Shown here: positions 52,120-63,414 of the stretch, piece after piece | Position numbering within the stretch: the stretch's first letter is position 1 | Layout: every line of letters begins with the position of its first letter | Assembly (NCBI RefSeq): GCF_006438965.1 | Contig: NZ_RCZM01000005.1 | Coordinates: 1-64,000 of the forward strand | Direction: 5' to 3' | Length of the DNA stretch: 64,000 bases | Source of the DNA: Pedococcus bigeumensis | GTDB lineage: Bacteria; Actinomycetota; Actinomycetes; Actinomycetales; Dermatophilaceae | Made by a program: the position numbers and the translations under genes | Notes under the pieces: generated by a model | What the model saw: the letters and a program-made list of their open reading frames with translations, nothing else | Told to the model about the DNA's origin: nothing | The model's database searches: none

Positions 52120-53433
52120 TCATGCGGACACCGCATCCTTTGCGAACAGGGTGGAGTCTCGTCGGTCGAACGGGCAGCCGCCGTGCGTCAGGTGGGCGAG
52201 GTACTCCTCGCGGAAGTACTGGATGCTGCTGGTGATCGGGCTGGTCGCACCGTCACCGAGCGCGCAGAAGCTGCGGCCGAGGATGTTGTCGCAGATGTCG
52301 AGCAGCTTCTCGAGGTCCTCCTCGGACCCCTGTCCGTGCTCGAGCCTGCCGAGGATCTGCTTGAGCCACCAGGTGCCCTCACGGCACGGGGTGCACTTGC
52401 CACAGGACTCGTGCTTGTAGAAGTCGGTCCAGCGGTCGACGGCGCGCACCACACAGGTGGTCTCGTCGAAGATCTGCAGCGCGCGGGTGCCGAGCATCGA
52501 GCCGGCCGCGGCCACCGACTCGAAGTCGAGCGGGGTGTCGAGGTGCTCGTCGGTGAACAGCGGGGTGGACGAGCCACCGGGCGTCCAGAACTTGAGCTTC
52601 TTGTTGGGGTCGCGCATGCCGCCGGCCATGTCGAGCAGCTCGCGCAGGGTGATGCCGAGCGGCGCTTCGTACTGGCCCGGACGCTTGACGTGACCGGAGA
52701 GGCTGAAGATGCCGAAGCCCTGCGACTTCTCGGTGCCCATGCCGGAGAACCAGTCGGAGCCGTGCAGCAGGATCGGCGGGACCGAGGCGATCGACTCGAC
52801 GTTGTTGACCACGGTCGGGCGGGCGTAGAGCCCCGCGACGGCCGGGAACGGCGGCTTGAGGCGCGGTTGTCCGCGACGGCCCTCGAGGCTGTCGAGCAGC
52901 GCGGTCTCCTCGCCACAGATGTAGGCGCCGGCGCCCGCGTGCACGGTGATGTCGAGGTCGAAGCCGGAGCCGTGGATGTTCTTGCCGAGGTGACCCGCGG
53001 CATACGCCTCCTCCACCGCGCGCAGCAGGCGCCGGTAGACGTGCACGACCTCGCCACGCAGGTAGATGAACGCGTGGTTGCAGCCGATCGCGAACGAGGT
53101 GATGACGCAGCCCTCGATGAGGAACTGCGGCGCCGCCATCATCAGCGGGATGTCCTTGCAGGTGCCCGGCTCGGACTCGTCGGCGTTGACCACGAGGTAG
53201 CGGGGGCCGCCGTCCGGCGGGGGCAGGAAGCCCCACTTCATGCCGGTCGGGAAGCCTGCGCCGCCACGGCCGCGCAGGCCCGAGTCCTTGGTCATCTGGA
53301 CGAGGTCGGCGGGCTTCATGGCCAGCGCCTTCTTCAGCGCCTGGTAGCCCTCGTTGCGCTCGTAGGTCTCGAGCGTCCAGGACTGGGGGTCGTCCCAGAA
53401 CTTCGTGAGGATCGGGGTCAGCGTGGTGCTCAT
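52120..53433 (-). CDS. nuoF: NADH-quinone oxidoreductase subunit F (NADH/FMN site)
   Basis: This 437-residue subunit binds NADH and [21 protein letters not shown] is the nucleotide loop and [16 protein letters not shown] the FMN region. [15 protein letters not shown] with a later Cys near CALGDGA holds cluster N3. It is complete and overlaps nuoE by four bases. Confidence 0.97.
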   Translation of the reverse strand: MSTTLTPILTKFWDDPQSWTLETYERNEGYQALKKALAMKPADLVQMTKDSGLRGRGGAGFPTGMKWGFLPPPDGGPRYLVVNADESEPGTCKDIPLMMAAPQFLIEGCVITSFAIGCNHAFIYLRGEVVHVYRRLLRAVEEAYAAGHLGKNIHGSGFDLDITVHAGAGAYICGEETALLDSLEGRRGQPRLKPPFPAVAGLYARPTVVNNVESIASVPPILLHGSDWFSGMGTEKSQGFGIFSLSGHVKRPGQYEAPLGITLRELLDMAGGMRDPNKKLKFWTPGGSSTPLFTDEHLDTPLDFESVAAAGSMLGTRALQIFDETTCVVRAVDRWTDFYKHESCGKCTPCREGTWWLKQILGRLEHGQGSEEDLEKLLDICDNILGRSFCALGDGATSPITSSIQYFREEYLAHLTHGGCPFDRRDSTLFAKDAVSA

Positions 53434-54325
53434 GAGTCAGCCTTCCCGTCGGTCTTGGCGTCGTCGCCGTCGAACAACGTGGCCGGCTTGTCGCCGGCCT
53501 GCTCGTCGGGCGCGTTGGCCGCACTGTCGGTCGAGGTATGCCGTCCGGCTGCGGTCTTGTCGGAGGTCGCCGCGGGCTGCTGCTCGGCCTTGGCCGACTC
53601 CCCGGCCTTGCCGTCGGGCGCGGTCCAACCGCGGTCGTTGGCGATCTTCAGGCCCTCGAGCGATGCCGGTCCGGCGCCGACGCCCTCATCGGCGAGGCCG
53701 TCGTGGAACCCGGCGAGGACGCGCGAGACCTGCTTGAAGGTGCACACCTTGTTGGGGCCGCGGCTGGGCTTGACGTCCTTGCCTGCGCGCAGGTCGTCGA
53801 CGAGGGTCTTGGTCGACTCGGGCGTCTGGTTGTCGAAGAACTCCCAGTTGGCCATCACCACGGGGGCGAAGTCGCACGCGGCGTTGCACTCGACCCGCTC
53901 GAGGGTGACCTTGCCGTCCGGGGTGGTCTCGTCGTGGCCGATGCCGAGGTGCTCGGAGACCTCGTCCCAGATCTGGTCGCCGCCCATGATCGCGCAGAGC
54001 GTGTTGGTGCAGATGCCGACGGTGTACTCGCCGTTGGGGTGCCGCTTGTACTGCGTGTAGAACGTCGCGACGCCCGACACCTCGGCGGTGCTCAGCTCGA
54101 GGACCTCTGCGCAGAAGTCGATCCCGCGCCCGGTGACGTAGCCGTCGACCGACTGCACCAAGTGCAGCAGCGGCAGCAGCGCCGAGCGCTTCTGCGGGTA
54201 CTTCGCGACGACCAGCGCGGCGTCCTCGTGGAGCGCAGCCAGCACGTCCGCGGCATACGGCTCCTTGGACTCCGGCGCCACCGTGAGGTGACCCGCTGCG
54301 GTCTGAATCCCATAGTGCTCAGCCA

Positions 54326-54326
<1 letters not shown>
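53430..54326 (-). CDS. nuoE: NADH-quinone oxidoreductase subunit E with long tail
   Basis: This 298-residue subunit has a thioredoxin-like 2Fe-2S domain with ligands in ICTNTLCAIMGG and VECNAACDFAP. About 80 residues of Ala/Asp/Lys-rich disordered tail follow, lengthening it beyond the usual 160-220. The tail looks like an actinobacterial extension. Its ATG overlaps the nuoD stop by one base. Confidence 0.95.
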
Positions 54327-55680
<1,354 letters not shown>

Positions 55681-55681
<1 letters not shown>

Positions 55682-56568
55682 CAGCTGTAAGACCTCCGCT
55701 GGTCCGGCGGCGGGACGGTGGCGCCCTTGTACTCGACGGGGATGCCGCCGAGAGGGTAGTCCTTCCGCTGCGGGTGGCCCGGCCAGTCGTCGGGCATGAG
55801 GATGCGGGTGAGCGACGGGTGCCCGTCGAACTCGATGCCGAACATGTCCCACGTCTCGCGCTCGTGCCAGTCGTTCGCCGGGTAGATCTCGACGATCGAC
55901 GGGATGTGCGGGTCGGCGTCGGGTGCGGTGACCTCGACGCGGACCCGGCGACCGCCGTGGGTGATGGACAGGAAGTGGTAGACGGCGTGCAGCTCGCGGT
56001 CGGCCTCGTGCGGGTAGTGCACCCCGGAGACGCCGGTGCACATCTCGAAGCGCAGGGCCGGGTCGTCGCGCAGCGCGCGGGCGACGGCCGGCAGGGCCTC
56101 ACGCCGGACGAAGAGGGTCATCTCACCGCGGTCGACGACGACCCGCTCGATGGCCTCGCCGTAGGAGGCGGCACCACCGACGAGGCCGCGCTCGAGGTGG
56201 TCGGCGATCTCGTCGAAGTAGCTGCCGTAGGGACGGACGGCCGCACCGGGGAACATGATCGGGCTGACCATGCCGCCGTAGCCCGTGGTGTCACCGGTGT
56301 CGGCAGCACCGAACATGCCGCGACGCTCGCCGATCACGACGGGATCAGGCGTGGTGCCGGGCGCTGCGGGGAGGTTGTCCCCCGTCTCGCGGTCGACGAC
56401 CTCGCCAGGCTGCACGCCAACCGTCGCAGCCTCCGCCTCGGGAGCGGGCTGGTCGGGGCCGTCGCCCTTGTCGGCAGCCGCGTCGTCGGCCTTCGTGCCG
56501 TCGATGCTGCTGTTGGCGGTGGCCTGCTTGGGGTCCTCGGCCGGCGCGTCCTTGGTCTCGTCGCTCAT
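55681..56568 (-). CDS. nuoC: NADH-quinone oxidoreductase subunit C with acidic N-terminal extension
   Basis: This 295-residue subunit has a NuoC domain with [19 protein letters not shown] near residue 236. It is preceded by roughly 80 disordered residues rich in Asp, Ala and Pro. It is not fused to NuoD. It overlaps nuoB by ATGA. Confidence 0.95.
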
Positions 56569-57194
56569 GCAGCACCACCGGGTGCCACGTCGGTGCCGTG
56601 CAGGTGGGCGTGGGCGTGCGTGTGACCGCTGCCGGCCCCCTGTGCGAGCAGGCCCTTCATCTGGTGGGTCGGCGTGGCGGACAGCGCAGCTGCCTCGGCC
56701 GCGCGGGCGGCTGCGACGCGGTTGACGCCCAGCTTGGAGTTCTGGATCTGCTCGTGCAGCGTGATGATCGCGTTGAGCAGCATCTCGGGGCGGGGCGGAC
56801 AGCCGGGCAGGTAGACGTCCACCGGGATGATGTGGTCGACCCCCTGCACGATGGCGTAGTTGTTGAACATGCCGCCGGAGCTGGCGCAGACACCCATCGA
56901 GATGACCCACTTGGGCTCGGGCATCTGGTCGTAGACCTGGCGGACGACCGGGGCCATCTTCTGGCTCACCCGGCCGGCCACGATCATCAGGTCGGCCTGG
57001 CGCGGCGTGGCGGAGAACCGCTCCATCCCGAACCGGGCGATGTCGTAGTCGGGCGTGCCGACGGCCATCATCTCGATGGCGCAGCACGCCAGGCCGAACG
57101 TGGCCGGCCAGACCGAGCTCTTGCGCATGTAGCCGGCGACCTGCTCGACCGTGGTCAGCAGGAAGCCAGCGGGCAGCTTCTCTTCGATTCCCAT
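56565..57194 (-). CDS. nuoB: NADH-quinone oxidoreductase subunit B with His-rich tail
   Basis: This 209-residue subunit holds cluster N2: [20 protein letters not shown] and PGCPPRPE provide the four Cys. The C-terminus ends in [13 protein letters not shown], five histidines in a short tail, which could bind metal but has no role in the known mechanism. It starts 19 bases after nuoA. Confidence 0.96.
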   Translation of the reverse strand: MGIEEKLPAGFLLTTVEQVAGYMRKSSVWPATFGLACCAIEMMAVGTPDYDIARFGMERFSATPRQADLMIVAGRVSQKMAPVVRQVYDQMPEPKWVISMGVCASSGGMFNNYAIVQGVDHIIPVDVYLPGCPPRPEMLLNAIITLHEQIQNSKLGVNRVAAARAAEAAALSATPTHQMKGLLAQGAGSGHTHAHAHLHGTDVAPGGAA

Positions 57195-57213
57195 TACTTG
57201 GTCCTAGTCCTCG

Positions 57214-57576
57214 TCAGTCCCACTCGAGGCCGCCGCGGCGCCACACGTACGCGTAGGCCACGAACACGGTCAGGATGAACAGCACCATCTCCACGAGTGC
57301 GAAGAGGCCGAGCTGGTTGAAGGCCACCGCGAACGGGTAGAGGAACACCGACTCGATGTCGAAGATGATGAAGAGCATTGCGGTCAGGTAGTACTTGATC
57401 GGCACCCGCCCACCGCCGATGGCCTGGGGCGTCGGCTCGATGCCGCACTCGTAGGCGTCCAGCTTGGCGCGGTTGTAGCGCTTGGGTCCCGAGATCGCCG
57501 CGGCGAAGACCGAGAAGACGGCGAAGCCGCCACCGATGGCCAACAGGAAAAGCAACGGGACGTAGGGATTGCTCAT
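57214..57576 (-). CDS. nuoA: NADH-quinone oxidoreductase subunit A
   Basis: This 120-residue protein has three helices. KLDAYECGIEPTPQAIGG is the conserved loop with the redox-sensitive Cys, and FDIESVFLYPFAV the conserved acidic helix. It is the first gene of the nuoA-N operon. 130 bases separate it from menJ upstream, leaving room for a promoter or for read-through from menJ. Confidence 0.96.
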   Translation of the reverse strand: MSNPYVPLLFLLAIGGGFAVFSVFAAAISGPKRYNRAKLDAYECGIEPTPQAIGGGRVPIKYYLTAMLFIIFDIESVFLYPFAVAFNQLGLFALVEMVLFILTVFVAYAYVWRRGGLEWD

Positions 57577-57664
57577 CGCCGTGCCACTCCCTTTCTGTGC
57601 TCGCTACTGCCGTGGGTGCTGCCGACGTCCCTGCCGTCTGCGGCCCCGCTCGCGTCCTTGCGGT

Positions 57665-57688
57665 GCGGCCCAATCCTAGGGGGGCCGC
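57665..57688 (-). terminator. Weak hairpin between menJ and nuoA
   Basis: GCGGCCC and GGGCCGC form a 7-bp stem with a 10-nt loop, starting about 20 bases after the menJ stop. It may end menJ transcripts partly; no T tract is present. Confidence 0.4.
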
Positions 57689-57706
57689 CAGAGAATGCAC
57701 GCCGGG

Positions 57707-59038
57707 TCATGCGTCCGGCGCCATCTTCGACATGGCCACGATCAGGCGGTCGCTCGCGTCGCCGCCGTGCGGCTCGGCGAGGTTGGCCATCACCTTCAGG
57801 AGGAACTTCATCAAGGTGGTGCGGGGCAGGCCGTACTTGGTGGCCAGCCGCATGATCTCGGGGTTGCCGATCATCTTCGCGAAGTAGCGCCCGAGCGTGT
57901 AGTAACCGCCCAAGGAGTCGGCCATCACCTTGGGGTAGGACTGCAGCACGCGCTCGCGCTGGGCGTCGGTGCCGCGGGCGAACGCCTGCGCGATCACCTC
58001 GGCCGCCAGTCGCCCGGACTCCATTGCGTAGGCGATGCCCTCACCGTTGAACGGGTTGACCATGCCACCGGCGTCGCCGACGAGCAGGAGGCCGTTGTCG
58101 TAGTGCGGCTGTCGGTTGAAGCCCATCGGCAGTGCTGCGCCGCGGATCGGGCCGACCATCGTCTCGTCGCTGTAGGTCCAGTCCTCGGGCATCGTCGCGA
58201 CCCAGCGACGCATGACGTCCTTGTAGTCGGTCTTGCCGAACGCGCTGGAGGTGTTGAGGATCCCGAGGCCGACGTTCGAGGTGCCGTCGCCGACGCCGAA
58301 GATCCAGCCGTAGCCGGGCAGCAGCACCTTCTTGCCGTGGTCGTCGGTGGACCACAGCTCGAGCCAGGACTCGAGGTAGTCGTCGTCGTGGCGGGGGCTC
58401 GTGTAGTAGGTGCGCACGGCCACACCCATCGGGCGGTCCTCACGCTTCTCGCGGCCCATCGACAGGGACAGCCTCGAGGAGTTGCCGTCCGCGGCGACGA
58501 CCAGCGGCGCGGCATACCGGAGCTCTGGGCCGGTGGCGCGGCCCTTCTCGTCCACCGCCCTGGCGGTGACGCCCACGATGGCGCCCCTGCTGTCGAGGAT
58601 GGGACCGGTCACGTTGGTGGCCTCGCGCAGGCGGGCACCGTGCTTCACCGCGTGCTTGGCGAGGATGTCGTCGAAGTCCTGCCGCGTCCGGACCAGGCCG
58701 TAGGGCGGGAAGCTCGCGAGGTCGGGCCAGGGCAGGGACAGGCGCATGCCGCCGCCGATGATCCGCAGGCCGTGGTTCTTGATCCAGCCGTCGTCCTCGG
58801 GCGTGGGGATGCCGAGGGTGATGAGCTCCTTGACGGCCCGGGGGGTGAGCCCGTCGCCGCAGACCTTCTCGCGCGGGAAGTTCGTCTTCTCCAGGACGAG
58901 CACGTCCAGGCCAGCCATGGCGAGGTATGCCGCGGTGGCCGATCCCGCGGGACCGGCACCGACGACGATGACGTCGGCGGTCTCGGTGGGTGGGCCTGCG
59001 GAGATGCCTCCGGCGGCCTCGCTGATGGTGTCTGTCAC
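57707..59038 (-). CDS. menJ: Geranylgeranyl reductase family flavoprotein, probable menaquinone reductase
   Basis: This 443-residue FAD enzyme has the dinucleotide motif VIVVGAGPAGSATAAYLAMA (about 23-42). It also has FPREKVCGDGLTPRAV, typical of geranylgeranyl reductases, and LLVGDAGGMVNPFNGEGIAY as the second FAD motif. Mycobacterial MenJ saturates one isoprene unit of menaquinone. Placement between menG and the nuo operon supports that role here over archaeal-type lipid reduction. The GTG/ATG region at 59038 follows an iron-box-like palindrome. Confidence 0.9.
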   Translation of the reverse strand: MTDTISEAAGGISAGPPTETADVIVVGAGPAGSATAAYLAMAGLDVLVLEKTNFPREKVCGDGLTPRAVKELITLGIPTPEDDGWIKNHGLRIIGGGMRLSLPWPDLASFPPYGLVRTRQDFDDILAKHAVKHGARLREATNVTGPILDSRGAIVGVTARAVDEKGRATGPELRYAAPLVVAADGNSSRLSLSMGREKREDRPMGVAVRTYYTSPRHDDDYLESWLELWSTDDHGKKVLLPGYGWIFGVGDGTSNVGLGILNTSSAFGKTDYKDVMRRWVATMPEDWTYSDETMVGPIRGAALPMGFNRQPHYDNGLLLVGDAGGMVNPFNGEGIAYAMESGRLAAEVIAQAFARGTDAQRERVLQSYPKVMADSLGGYYTLGRYFAKMIGNPEIMRLATKYGLPRTTLMKFLLKVMANLAEPHGGDASDRLIVAMSKMAPDA

Positions 59039-59084
59039 GCCTGCCTCACACGCTTGTGAACGTCTTCACGAACTTCAAATGCGG

Positions 59085-59113
59085 AGTCTATTCCCGACCC
59101 GCCGTCCGGTCAC
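59085..59113 (-). promoter_or_regulatory. Candidate menJ promoter
   Basis: On the minus strand GTGACC (59113-59108) and TAGACT (59090-59085) are spaced by 17 bases, with the start codon about 47 bases on. Matches to TTGACA/TATAAT are partial (four of six each). Confidence 0.35.
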
Positions 59114-59116
59114 CAG

Positions 59117-59130
59117 TTAGGCGAACCTAA
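59117..59130 (-). promoter_or_regulatory. DtxR/IdeR-like iron box upstream of menJ
   Basis: TTAGGCGAACCTAA is a palindrome that differs by one base from the right 14 bases of the DtxR/IdeR consensus (TTAGGCTAACCTAA). The left five bases of the 19-bp site do not match. It lies just upstream of the candidate -35. Iron control of menJ, and perhaps nuo, is inference. Confidence 0.4.
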
Positions 59131-59144
59131 CCCAGTGGTCAAGG

Positions 59145-59843
59145 TCAAGCAGCCGGTTTCACCGCCCGGTGCAGCGCCACGATGCCGCCGGTCAGGTTGC
59201 GCCAGCCGACCTCGCTCCAGCCGACCGACGAGACGCGCTCGGCGAGCGCTCGCTGCGCCGGCCACGCCTGGATCGACTCCGCGAGGTAGACGTAGGACTC
59301 GGGGTTGCTGCTGACCTTGCGGGCGATGGGGGGCAGCGACCGCATGAGGTACTCGGAGTAGACCTTGCGGAAGGCGCCGTTGACCGGCTGGCTGAACTCG
59401 CACACCACCAGCCGGCCGCCGGGCCTGGTCACCCGGAGGAACTCCCCCAGGGCACCTTCGACGCCCGACACGTTGCGCAGCCCGAATGACATCGTCACGG
59501 CGTCAAAGCTGTTGTCCGCGAACGGCAGTCGCATCGCGTCGGCCGCCGTGAAACCCAGGTCGGGGCGACGTCGGTTGCCCACGCGCAGCATCCCCAACGA
59601 GAAGTCCGCCGGCACCACGTTGACCCCGTGGGCGGCGAACGGCTCACTGCTGGTGCCGGTCCCCGCCGCGATGTCGAGCACCGTCTCACCGGGCTGCGCC
59701 GCCACCGCCTTGAGCACCGCCCGCCGCCACAGCCGGTCCTGCCCGAGGGAGAGGACGTCGTTGGTCAGGTCGTACTTGCCGGCCACGTCGTCGAACATCG
59801 CGGCGACGTCGCGGGGATCCTTGTCGAGGCTGGCACGGGTCAT
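59145..59843 (-). CDS. menG: Demethylmenaquinone methyltransferase
   Basis: This 232-residue SAM-dependent methyltransferase makes menaquinone from demethylmenaquinone. [20 protein letters not shown], the SAM motif [15 protein letters not shown], and [19 protein letters not shown] are UbiE/MenG signatures. The ATG at 59843 is preferred because GGGAGG lies nine bases upstream and abuts an alternative ATG at 59852. It is divergent from menF. Confidence 0.95.
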   Translation of the reverse strand: MTRASLDKDPRDVAAMFDDVAGKYDLTNDVLSLGQDRLWRRAVLKAVAAQPGETVLDIAAGTGTSSEPFAAHGVNVVPADFSLGMLRVGNRRRPDLGFTAADAMRLPFADNSFDAVTMSFGLRNVSGVEGALGEFLRVTRPGGRLVVCEFSQPVNGAFRKVYSEYLMRSLPPIARKVSSNPESYVYLAESIQAWPAQRALAERVSSVGWSEVGWRNLTGGIVALHRAVKPAA

Positions 59844-59979
59844 GCCGGTCATCCTCCCATCCGGCGCGAGACCGATCTCGCGCGGCTCGACGCGCCTCGC
59901 ACGGTCAGGTGCCCCGACGTGTGACTCACCGCGCACCTCCCGCTGCGTACCGACGAGCGCGCCGTAGGCTTTCCCCGAC

Positions 59980-61287
59980 ATGACCAGCCTTCCCACGCCC
60001 CAGCACGCGCCGCGACCACACGGCTCACCCGTGGTCGCCCGCACCGTGGCACTGCACGACCCGGGCCTGCTGCTCAGCCTCCTCCCGGACCGCACCGACC
60101 CGACCGAGCTGTTCAGCTGGGTCCGTCGCGGAGAGGGACTCGTCGGCTGGGGCCGCGCCCTGGAGTTCACCGCCCACGGCCCCGACCGGTTCGAGCGTGC
60201 CGAGGCATGGTGGCGTGACGTCGTCGACGGCGCCGTCGTGCGCAACGAGGTGTCCCTGCCCGGCACCGGTCCGGTTGCCTTCGGTTCGATCTCGTATGCC
60301 GCGGGCTCACCGGCCGGGGCGACCCTGGTCGTGCCCGAGGTGGTCGTGGGCGCACGGGACGGTCAGTGGTGGGTGACCACCATCGGTACCGGTGACGAGC
60401 TGCCCACGCCCGTCGTGCCGCGCCAGTCGCAGCCGCGCGAGCCGGAGGGTGTCGCGTTCGCCGACGGCGCGCTGGCTCCCGCCGCCTGGGCCGGTGCGGT
60501 GGAACGCGCGGTGGAGCGGATCACCGGCGGCACCCTCGACAAGGTGGTCCTGGCCCGCGACCTGCGGGTCAGTGCCGAGGCTCCGATCGACCCGCGCTGG
60601 CTGCTCACGCGACTGGCGGAGCGCTACGACACGACCTGGGTCTTCGCGGTCGACGGGCTCGTGGGCGCGACCCCTGAGATGCTGGTCCGTCTCGAGAAGG
60701 GCCTGGTCACCTCTCGGGTCCTGGCCGGGACGATCCGCCGCACGGGTGACGACGAGCACGACCTGGCCCTGGCGGCCTCACTGGCCAGGTCCAGCAAGGA
60801 CCTCGAGGAGCACGAGTACGCCGTCCGGTCGGTGGCCGACGCCCTGCGCCCGCACTGCTCGTCGATGAACGTGCCCGAGGCGCCGTTCGTCCTGCACCTG
60901 TCGAACGTCATGCACCTCGCCACCGATGTCGCAGGGGTGCTGGCGGACCGGGCGACCTCGCTGACCCTCGCGGCGTCACTGCACCCCAGTGCCGCGGTGT
61001 GCGGCACCCCCTCTGCCGTGGCGGACGACCTCATCACCGAGCTCGAAGGAATGGACCGCGGGCGCTATGCCGGGCCTGTCGGCTGGATGGACTCGACCGG
61101 TGACGGCGAGTGGGGAATTGCCCTGCGCTGCGGGGCTTTCGAGCCCGACGACGCCTCGGCGATGCGGCTGTTCGCCGGCTGCGGGATCGTCGCCGGGTCG
61201 GACCCCGACTCCGAGGTCGCCGAGTCCGACGCCAAGCTCGTCCCGATGCGGGATGCCCTCACGACCGACTCCCTCACGGCAGACTGA
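59980..61287 (+). CDS. menF: Isochorismate synthase
   Basis: This 435-residue chorismate-utilising enzyme has [12 protein letters not shown] near residue 188, [31 protein letters not shown] and the C-terminal [12 protein letters not shown] with [13 protein letters not shown]. These correspond to the isochorismate/salicylate-synthase fold and its Mg site. It opens the menaquinone head-group route. A siderophore role (DhbC/EntC) is possible, but menG next door favours MenF. It is followed after 5 bases by the HAD gene. Confidence 0.9.
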   Translation: MTSLPTPQHAPRPHGSPVVARTVALHDPGLLLSLLPDRTDPTELFSWVRRGEGLVGWGRALEFTAHGPDRFERAEAWWRDVVDGAVVRNEVSLPGTGPVAFGSISYAAGSPAGATLVVPEVVVGARDGQWWVTTIGTGDELPTPVVPRQSQPREPEGVAFADGALAPAAWAGAVERAVERITGGTLDKVVLARDLRVSAEAPIDPRWLLTRLAERYDTTWVFAVDGLVGATPEMLVRLEKGLVTSRVLAGTIRRTGDDEHDLALAASLARSSKDLEEHEYAVRSVADALRPHCSSMNVPEAPFVLHLSNVMHLATDVAGVLADRATSLTLAASLHPSAAVCGTPSAVADDLITELEGMDRGRYAGPVGWMDSTGDGEWGIALRCGAFEPDDASAMRLFAGCGIVAGSDPDSEVAESDAKLVPMRDALTTDSLTAD

Positions 61288-61292
61288 CTGCC

Positions 61293-61973
61293 GTGGTCGA
61301 CGCGGACGGCACCGAGCCCTCGAACGCCGCAGACCTGGGGCCTCGACCGGCCGATGCCGTCGTCTTCGACCTCGGGAACGTCCTGATCCGCTGGGACCCG
61401 GTCGCCGCCATCGCCGCCGCGGTGGGCACCGAGCGGGCCGTCGCCTTCGTGGCCAACCCGGACTTCGACTTCGCGTCCTGGAACCACGCCAACGACGCGG
61501 GTCGCACCCTCGCGGAGGCAGAGCAGGCGGCCCTGGACTCGCATCCGCACTACGCCGAGGAGATCCTCGCGTACCGGGAGCACTTCGGCGCCTCCCTCGT
61601 GGGAGAGGTCCCTGGCAGCGTGGCCATCCTGCGCGAGCTGCACGAGGCGGAGGTGCCCCTCTTCGCGCTGACCAACTGGTCGGCCGACCTGTTCCCCGTG
61701 GCACTGGAGCAGTTCGAGTTCCTCGAGCTGTTCGAGGACATCATCGTGTCCGGCGAGGAAGGCGTGGCCAAGCCCGACCCGGAGATCTTCGAGGTCCTGG
61801 AGGAACGCATCCGGCACCGGGCCGGCCTGGATGACTGCATCTTCATCGACGACAGCCCCGCCAACGTCCTGGCGGCGTCCGAGACCGGGCTCGATGCGCT
61901 GCACTTCACCGGTGCGGACCACCTGCGCGAGGACCTGATCGTCCGCGGCTTGCCGCTGCGCCCGACCCGCTGA
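61293..61973 (+). CDS. HAD family hydrolase
   Basis: This 226-residue haloacid-dehalogenase-type phosphatase has motif I VVFDLGNVLIRWD with nucleophile D26, motif II ALTNWS, motif III Lys in GVAKPDPEIF and motif IV FIDDSPANVLAA. It resembles YihX-type sugar phosphatases; the substrate is unknown. The GTG at 61293 lies 5 bases after menF, so the two are likely cotranscribed. Confidence 0.87.
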   Translation: MVDADGTEPSNAADLGPRPADAVVFDLGNVLIRWDPVAAIAAAVGTERAVAFVANPDFDFASWNHANDAGRTLAEAEQAALDSHPHYAEEILAYREHFGASLVGEVPGSVAILRELHEAEVPLFALTNWSADLFPVALEQFEFLELFEDIIVSGEEGVAKPDPEIFEVLEERIRHRAGLDDCIFIDDSPANVLAASETGLDALHFTGADHLREDLIVRGLPLRPTR

Positions 61974-61989
61974 CCCGGGTCGGGCGCAG
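61956..61989. terminator. Bidirectional hairpin between HAD and ABC permease genes
   Basis: Perfect 13-nt arms (61956-61968 and 61977-61989) with an 8-nt loop cover the HAD stop codon. It sits between convergent genes. Confidence 0.65.
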
Positions 61990-61994
61990 CGGGG

Positions 61995-63413
61995 CTACCC
62001 GGCCGAGGGTTGTGGGTTCGCTGGTGAACCCATCTCGACGACGCCTGTGTGCGACCGGCTGGCGTTGCGGAAACCGGACCCTTCCTCGCCCTCGGCCACG
62101 GGCGTCGACGGCCCGCCGCCGCCACCGGCGTCACCGGAGCCGTCCCCTCCGCCGCCACCACGCTGCATACCTCTGAGGATCATCCCGATGAAGCTCGGCT
62201 TGCCCTGGCTCTTGGAGTAGACGTCGAACGCCACCGCCCCGAGGAGCACCAGGCCCTTGATGATCTGGACGAAGTTGCTGTCCACGCTCATGTTGGCCAG
62301 GCCGAGGTTGAGCACGCCCATCACGAGGCCGCCGATCATCGAACCCGTCACGGTGCCGACACCGCCGGCCACCGCCGCACCACCCACGAAGACGGCCGCG
62401 ATCGCATCGAGCTCGAAGCCGACGCCGTCCTTGGGGTTCGCGGCATTGAGGTATGCCGTGAAGACCATCCCGGCGATGGCGGCCAGGAAGCCCATGTTGA
62501 CCATGACGAACAAGTCGATCCGCTTGGTGTCGACACCCGAGAGGCGGGCCGCGTTGGAGTTGCCCCCGACGGCGTAGATGTGCCGACCCAGCACGGTCCG
62601 CTGGGTGATGAAGGTGTAGAGCACGACGAGGCCGCCGAGGATCAGGCCGACGACCGGCACGCCCTTGTAGGACGCCAGCAGGAGGCCGAAGCCCAGCAGG
62701 AGGCCGCAGATGACGACCAGCTTGATCACGCTGAGGGTGAGGCGCGGCACCTCCATGCCGTAGCGGCGCAGGTCGGACCGGCGCCGCAGCTCGAGGTAGA
62801 CGATCACCGCGATGGCCAGGAGCGTCAGGACGAGCGTGGGGTTGTGGTACCCGGTGACCGGTCCCACCTCGGGCAGGTAGCCGTTGGCGATCTTCTGGAA
62901 GCTCTCCGGCACAGGGATGGACTCGGCGTTGAGGATCATCAGGTCCAGACCGCGGAAGAGCAGCATGCCCGCGAGGGTGACGATGAAGGCAGGGATCCCG
63001 ACGTAGGCGACCCAGAAGCCCTGCCAGATGCCCACGAGGATGCCGAGGGCAAGGCCGAGCAGGATCGCTGCCGGCCACGGCAGGTCGAGCTTGGCCATCG
63101 AGAGCGCCACCGTGGCCCCGACGAATGCACTCGCCGAGCCCACCGACAGGTCGATGTGGCCGGCGATGATGACCATCACCATCCCGATGGCCAGGATGAG
63201 GATGTAGCCGTTCTGGACGAGCAGCGACGTGACGTTGCGTGGCTGGAGGAACAGGCCGTCCGTCAGCACCTGGAACATGAGCACGAGCAGCAGCAGCGCG
63301 ATCATCATCCCGTACTGGCGGATGTTGCCACTGAGCGCCTTGCGCATCTCGCTGACCAGTGACTGGGTGGGCGGCGCGGGAGCCGGGGGCGCAGGGGCGA
63401 TGTCAGTCGCCAT
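61995..63413 (-). CDS. mmsB: Multiple monosaccharide ABC transporter permease
   Basis: This 472-residue permease of the ribose/xylose/galactose class has about ten to twelve helices. IIAGHIDLSVGSASAFVGA and the later GGAAVAGGVGTVTGSMIGGL are the BPD_transp_2 signatures. The long spacing and overall size match the MmsB/GguB group. The C-terminal 55 residues are a Gly/Ser-rich tail (MQRGGGGGDGSGDAGG), unusual for a permease. It lies one base after the ATPase gene. Confidence 0.88.
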   Translation of the reverse strand: MATDIAPAPPAPAPPTQSLVSEMRKALSGNIRQYGMMIALLLLVLMFQVLTDGLFLQPRNVTSLLVQNGYILILAIGMVMVIIAGHIDLSVGSASAFVGATVALSMAKLDLPWPAAILLGLALGILVGIWQGFWVAYVGIPAFIVTLAGMLLFRGLDLMILNAESIPVPESFQKIANGYLPEVGPVTGYHNPTLVLTLLAIAVIVYLELRRRSDLRRYGMEVPRLTLSVIKLVVICGLLLGFGLLLASYKGVPVVGLILGGLVVLYTFITQRTVLGRHIYAVGGNSNAARLSGVDTKRIDLFVMVNMGFLAAIAGMVFTAYLNAANPKDGVGFELDAIAAVFVGGAAVAGGVGTVTGSMIGGLVMGVLNLGLANMSVDSNFVQIIKGLVLLGAVAFDVYSKSQGKPSFIGMILRGMQRGGGGGDGSGDAGGGGGPSTPVAEGEEGSGFRNASRSHTGVVEMGSPANPQPSAG

Positions 63414-63414
63414 G

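Noticed and set aside
49665-52235. An 856-codon open frame on the plus strand opposite nuoG
   Set aside because: It is antisense to nuoG, has no family motif and reflects the high-GC third-position bias. The minus-strand frame carries all Fe-S motifs.
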